From Cyrtodaria siliqua (lineage: Eukaryota; Mollusca; Bivalvia; Adapedonta; Hiatellidae), in contig JAWPHD010011470.1 in NCBI GenBank assembly GCA_037043455.1, positions 1-64,000 of the forward strand: 64,000 nt of DNA, read 5' to 3'. Position numbers and translations under genes: made by a program. Shown one piece after another: positions 59,545 through 64,000 of the stretch. Numbering within the stretch: the stretch's first letter is position 1; every line of letters starts with the position of its first letter. The notes under the pieces were generated by a model. It searched no databases and was not told where the DNA came from. It saw only the letters and a list, made by a program, of their open reading frames with translations.

Positions 59545-59930
59545 TATGTAGTGACTACTTCTTGAAAACTATAAGTGATATTGATATGGGATTTTTTCTA
59601 AAATGATCAGCATGACATGATGGTTATCCGAGTCGAACATTATTTTGATTCGACGTTAAACATGGCTGCCAGTGGCCATCTTTGTTTACATAGAGTTATA
59701 TAATGAAAACTTGTAGCGACTACTCTTCTGAAACTACTTGACGGATTTTCATGAAACTTCACAGGAATGTTGCTCTTGATGTCTTATTGATCCTAGCAAA
59801 ATTTAAGGTCGGTCGGAAATTAAAGATGGCCGCCACGGCTAATAATACATTTTCAAAAAACAAGTTTGTAGCGACTACTTCCTGAAATCAAAATCTAATC
59901 AGTAGAGCTTCAAGGTCATTGACCTCTTGT

Positions 59931-60805
59931 TGTTTACATAGAGTTATGTAGTAAAAACTTGTAGCGACTACTCCTCTGAAACTACTTCACAGATGTTCAT
60001 GAAACTTCACAGGAATGTTGCTCTTGATGTCTAGTTGATCCTAGAAAAAGTTCAGGCTGGCCGGAAATTCAAGATGGCCACCACGGCTAAAAATAGATTT
60101 AAAATAAATAAATTTGTAGCGACTACTTCTTGAAAACTGTAAGTGATAATTATATGGGACATTTTCTAAAATGATCAGCATGACATGATGTTGATCCTTG
60201 TCGAAATTTATTTCGATGCGACTTTAAACATGGCCGCTAGCGGCCATCTTTGTTTACATAGATTTATATAGTAAATACTTGTAGCGACTACTCCTCTGAA
60301 ACTTCTTGACAATTTTTTATGAAACTTCACAGGAATGTTGCTCTTGATGTCTAATTGATCCCAAAATTGTTTAGGTCGGCCGGAAATTCAAGATGGCCAC
60401 CACAGCTAAAAATAGATTTTCAAAAAACGACTTTTTGAAAACTACAAGTGATATTGATATGGGACTTTTTCTAAAATGATCAGCATGACATGATGTTGGT
60501 CCTTGTCGAAAATCTTTTTGATTCGATGTTAAACATGGCTGTCAGCGGCCATCTTTGTTTACATAACGTTATCTAGTAAAAATTTGTAGCGACTACTCCT
60601 CTGTAACTACTCGACAGATTTTCATGAAATTTCACAGGAATGTTGCTCTTGATGTCTTATTGATCCTAGTAAAATTTCAGGTCGGCCGGAAATTCAAGAT
60701 GGCCGTCACGGCTAAAAATAAATTTTCAAAACACAAGTTTGTAGCGACTACTTCTTGAAATCAAAATCAATAAGTAGAGCTTCAAGGTCATTGACCTCTT
60801 GTTTC
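59931..60805 (+). mobile_element. Partial 320-bp-family element with tail
   Basis: About 2.6 units of the 320-bp family, ending in AGTAGAGCTTCAAGGTCATT and GACCTCTTGTTT at about 60774-60805. No head. Confidence 0.75.
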
Positions 60806-60811
60806 ATTTTT

Positions 60812-63040
60812 AGCTCTACTGATCAGAGATCAGCAGAGCTTATGCCGTGGTGCGGTGTCCGTCGTCCGTCCGTATGTCCGCCTGTCTGTCCGTAAACTTT
60901 TTTTTGTAGCGACTACTCCTCTGAAACTACTGAATGGATTTTCATGAAACTTTACGGAAATGTTGCCCATGAAGTCTAGTTGATCCTAGAAAAAATTCAT
61001 GTTGATGTGAAATCCAAGATGGCTGCCAGATCTAAAAATAGGTTTTTAAAAAACAAGTTTGTAGCGACTACTTCTTGAAAACTATAAGTGATATTGATAT
61101 GGGACTTTTTCTAAAATGATCAGCATGACATGATGTTGGTCCTTGTAGAAAATCGATTTGATTCGACGTTAAACATGGCTGCCAGCGGCCATCTTTGTTT
61201 ACATAGTTATATAATGAAAACTTGTAGCGACTACTCCTCTGAAACTACCTGACAGATTTTCATGAAACTTCGCAGGAATGTTGCTCTTGGTGTCTTATTG
61301 ATCCTTGCAAAATTTCAGGTCGGCTGGAAATTAAAGATGGCCGCAACGGCTATAATTTTTTTTTCAAAATACAAGTTTGTAGCGACTACTTCTTGAAAAC
61401 TATAAGTGATATTGATATGGGACTTTTTCTAAAATGATCAGCATGATATGATGTTGGTCCTTGTCGAAAATCGTTTTGATTCGACGTTAAACATGGCTGC
61501 CAGCGGCCATCTTTGTTTACATAGAGTTATATAATGAAAACTTGTAGCGACTACTCCTCTGAAACTACTTGACGGATTTTCATGAAACATCACAGGAATG
61601 TTGCTCTTGATGTCTTATTGATCCTAGCAAAATTTTAGGTCGGCCGGAAATTCAAGATGGCTGCCACGGCTAAAAATAATTTTTCAAAATACAAGTTTGT
61701 AGCGACTACTTCTTGAAAACTATAAGTGATATTGGTATGGGACTTTTTCTAAAATGATCAGCATGATATGATGTTGGTCCTTGTCAAAAATAGTTTTGAT
61801 TCAACGTTGAACATGGCTGCCAGCGGCCATCTTTGTTTACATAGAGTTATATAGTAAAAACTTGTAGCGACTACTCCTTTAAAACTACTTCGCGGATTTT
61901 CATGAAACTTTACAGGAATGTTGCTCTTAAAGTCTAATTGATCCTAGCAAAATTTCAGGTCGGCCAGAAATTCAAAATGGCCGCCACAGCTAAAAATAGA
62001 TTTTTAAAATACAAGTTTGTAGCGACTACTACTTGAAAACAATAAGTGATATTGATATGGGACTTTTTGTAAAATGATCAGCATGACATGATGTTAGTCC
62101 TTGTCAAAAATCGTTTTGATTCGACGCTAAACATGGCTGCCAGTGGCCATCTTTGTTTACATAGAGTTATATGATGAAAACTTGTAGCGACTCCTCCTCT
62201 GAAACTACTTGACGGATTTTCATGAAACTTCACAGGAATGTTGCTCTTGATGTCTAATTGATCCTAGCAAAATTTCAGGTCGGCCGGAAATTCAAGATGG
62301 CTGCCATGGCTAAAAATAGTTTTTCAAAATACAAGTTTGTAGCGACTACTACTTGAAAACTATAAGTGATATTGATATGGGACTTTTTGTAAAATGATCA
62401 GCATGACATGATGTTAGTCCTTGTCAAAAATCGTTTTGATTCGATGTTAAACATGGCTGTCAGCGTGCATCTTTGTTTACATAGAGTTATATAATGAAAA
62501 CTTGTAGCGACTATTCCTCTGAAACTACTCGAAGGATTTTCATGAAACTTCACAGGAATGTTGCTCTTGATGTCTTATTGATCCTAGCAAAATTTGAGGT
62601 CGGCCGGAAATTCAAGATGGCCGCCACAGCTAAAGATAAATTTTCAAAATACAAGTTTGTAGCGACTACTTCTTGAAAACTATAAGTGATATTGATATGG
62701 GACTTTTTCTAAAATGATCAGCATGATATGATGTTGGTCCTTGTCAAAAATCGTTTTGATTCAACGTTAAACATGGCTGCCGCCATCTTTGTTTACATAG
62801 AGTTATATAGTAAAAACTTGTAGCAACTACTCCTTTGAAACTACTTGGCGGATTTTTATAAAATTTGACGGGAATGTTGCTCGTGATGTGTAATTGATCC
62901 TAGCAAAATTTCAGGTCGGCCGGAAATTCAAGATGGCCGCCACTGCTAAAAATAATTTTTCAAAAAACAAGTCTGTAGCGACTACTTCCTGAAATCAAAA
63001 TCAATCAATAGAGCTTCAAGGTCATTGACCTCTTGTTAAA
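60812..63040 (+). mobile_element. Complete Helitron-like/pearl-type element with 320-bp units
   Basis: The head TAGCTCTACTGATCAGAG plus ATCAGCAGAGC and (CCGT)n is at 60811-60895. Units with CTTGTAGCGACTACTCCTCT start at 61221, 61541, 61861, 62181 and 62501 (exactly 320 bp apart), then 62817 (316). The tail at about 63003-63037 reads CAATAGAGCTTCAAGGTCAT and TGACCTCTTGTT. The subterminal inverted pair AGCTCTACTG/CAGTAGAGCT and the tail hairpin match the Helentron-like layout. Confidence 0.8.
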
Positions 63041-63845
63041 AAACAAGTTTGTAGCGACTACTTCTTGAAAACTATAAGTGATATTGATATGGGACTTTTT
63101 ATAAAATGATCAGCATGACATGATGTTGGTCCTTGTCAAAAATCGTTTTGATTCGACGTTAAACATGGCTGCCAGTGGCCATCTTTGTTTACAAAGTTAT
63201 ATGATGAAAACTTGTAGCGACTACTCCTCTGAAACTACCTGACGCATTTTCATGAAACTTCACAGGAATGTTGCTCTTGATGTCTTATTGATCCTAGCAA
63301 AATGTTAGGTCGCGCGGAAATTCAAGATGGCTGCCATGGCTAAAAATAGATTTTCCAAATACAAGTTTGTAGCGACTACTACTTGAAAACTATAAGTGAT
63401 ATTGATATTGGACTTTTTGTAAAATGATCAGCATGACATGATGTTGGTCCTTGTTAATAATTGCTGCCAGCAGCCATCTTTGTTTACATAGAGTTATATA
63501 GTAAAAACTTGTAGCGACTAATCCTTTGAAACTACTTGGCAGATTTTCATGAAACTTTACAGGAATGTTGCTCTTAATGTTTAATTGATCCTAGCAAAAT
63601 TTCAGATCGGCCAGAAATTAAAGATGGCCGCCACAGCTAAAATTAGATTTTTTAAAAAAAAAGTTTGTAGTGACTACTTCCTGAAATCAAGATCAATCAG
63701 TAGAGCTTCAAGGTCATTGACCTCTTGTTAAAAAAGAAGTTTGTAGCGACTTCGTCTTGAAAACTTCATGAAACTTTACAGGAATGTTGACCAAGCTATC
63801 AAAAATCTATCAGTAGAGCTTCAAGGTCATTGACCTCTTGTTTTT
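63041..63845 (+). mobile_element. Two partial 320-bp-family elements with tails
   Basis: 63041-63735 carries about two units and a CAGTAGAGCTTCAAGGTCAT tail. 63736-63845 is a 110-bp remnant, essentially one half-unit plus tail. Tails abut the next element's start, so elements are stacked tail to body. Confidence 0.75.
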
Positions 63846-64000
63846 ATTTCCTTCTCTTACTGCATTTTTTTTCAAAATCTCGCGTAAAACTAATAATAAA
63901 AAAACTCTAGCTTTAAGTACCGCCAGAATGCAATGCAAATGGTAGATATTCGAGGGAATTTTTTGACCATCTTACTAGCATTATATTTAGATCATGTGAT
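63846..64000. other. No gene recognised
   Basis: Short AT-rich end of the window. Confidence 0.5.

Larger units (their letters stand above)
57228..59930 (+). mobile_element. Helitron-like/pearl-type element with 320-bp units, interrupted
   Basis: The head AGCTCGACTGATCAGAGATCAGCAGAGC (57232-57259) with (CTGT)n is followed by 320-bp-family units. The tail CAGTAGAGCTTCAAGGTCAT and TTGACCTCTTGTT is at about 59900-59931. A mariner-like element (58127-59544) interrupts it. Confidence 0.75.

Overview
The window looks like accessory, repeat-dominated nuclear DNA from a marine bivalve mollusc. That is inferred from the repeat types: tandem-repeat-bearing Helitron-like/'pearl'-type elements, a tRNA-headed molluscan-type SINE, AT-rich intergenic DNA and many nested MITEs. 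No complete ordinary host gene was recognised.

The most striking object is an 11.7-kb imperfect palindrome (1854-13600). Two diverged inverted arms (1854-7952 and 8473-13600) flank a 520-bp unique spacer. Each arm carries the same compact, virus-like gene set. From the outer end inward these are promoter cassettes (CRE-like TGACGTCA, CCAAT, TATAAAA), a tandem PC4/p15-coactivator-like gene, a TATA-binding-protein-like gene that starts one base after the PC4 stop, a convergent gene of small exons, and a small acidic protein with a basic tail. The left arm has an apparently intact TBP-like ORF in which all four DNA-intercalating phenylalanine positions are kept. The right arm is more decayed: about 1.36 kb is missing, it has frameshifts and a lost splice donor, and it carries a 0.35-kb insertion with a 9-bp duplication. 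The arms have decayed at different places, so they have been separate for some time. No transposase, integrase, polymerase or capsid gene was recognised, so whether this is an endogenised DNA virus, a head-to-head concatemer or a long-TIR transposon is open.

15.1-18.5 kb holds a broken multi-exon gene (stops and frameshifts) whose C-terminal part looks like a FEN/PIN-type nuclease domain. 18.5-26.4 kb has a SINE, microsatellites, small tandem repeats and a 2-kb foldback element. 26.4-27.3 kb contains an unusual short LTR-retroelement-like structure: its ~145-bp LTR-like repeats contain a tRNA-Thr-like sequence, and the second is followed by an exact 18-nt tRNA-Pro primer-binding site. 27.5-30.6 kb holds a duplicated segment, one copy of which is interrupted by a 5'-truncated LINE, so the other copy records the empty site.

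30.8-39.9 kb is a nest of DNA-transposon derivatives: hAT-type elements with perfect 8-bp target duplications, a mariner-like element with TA duplications, foldbacks, and a cluster of AACGCGTTA palindromes. 39.9-63.85 kb is dominated by Helitron-like/pearl-type elements. They have an AGCTCTACTG head, a CAGTAGAGC plus hairpin tail, and bodies of tandem units (about 135, 145, 160, 165 and 320 bp). A Tigger-like MITE (46.6 kb) and a mariner-like element (58.1 kb) lie inside this region. All comparisons were made by eye, and family names from memory are marked as such.
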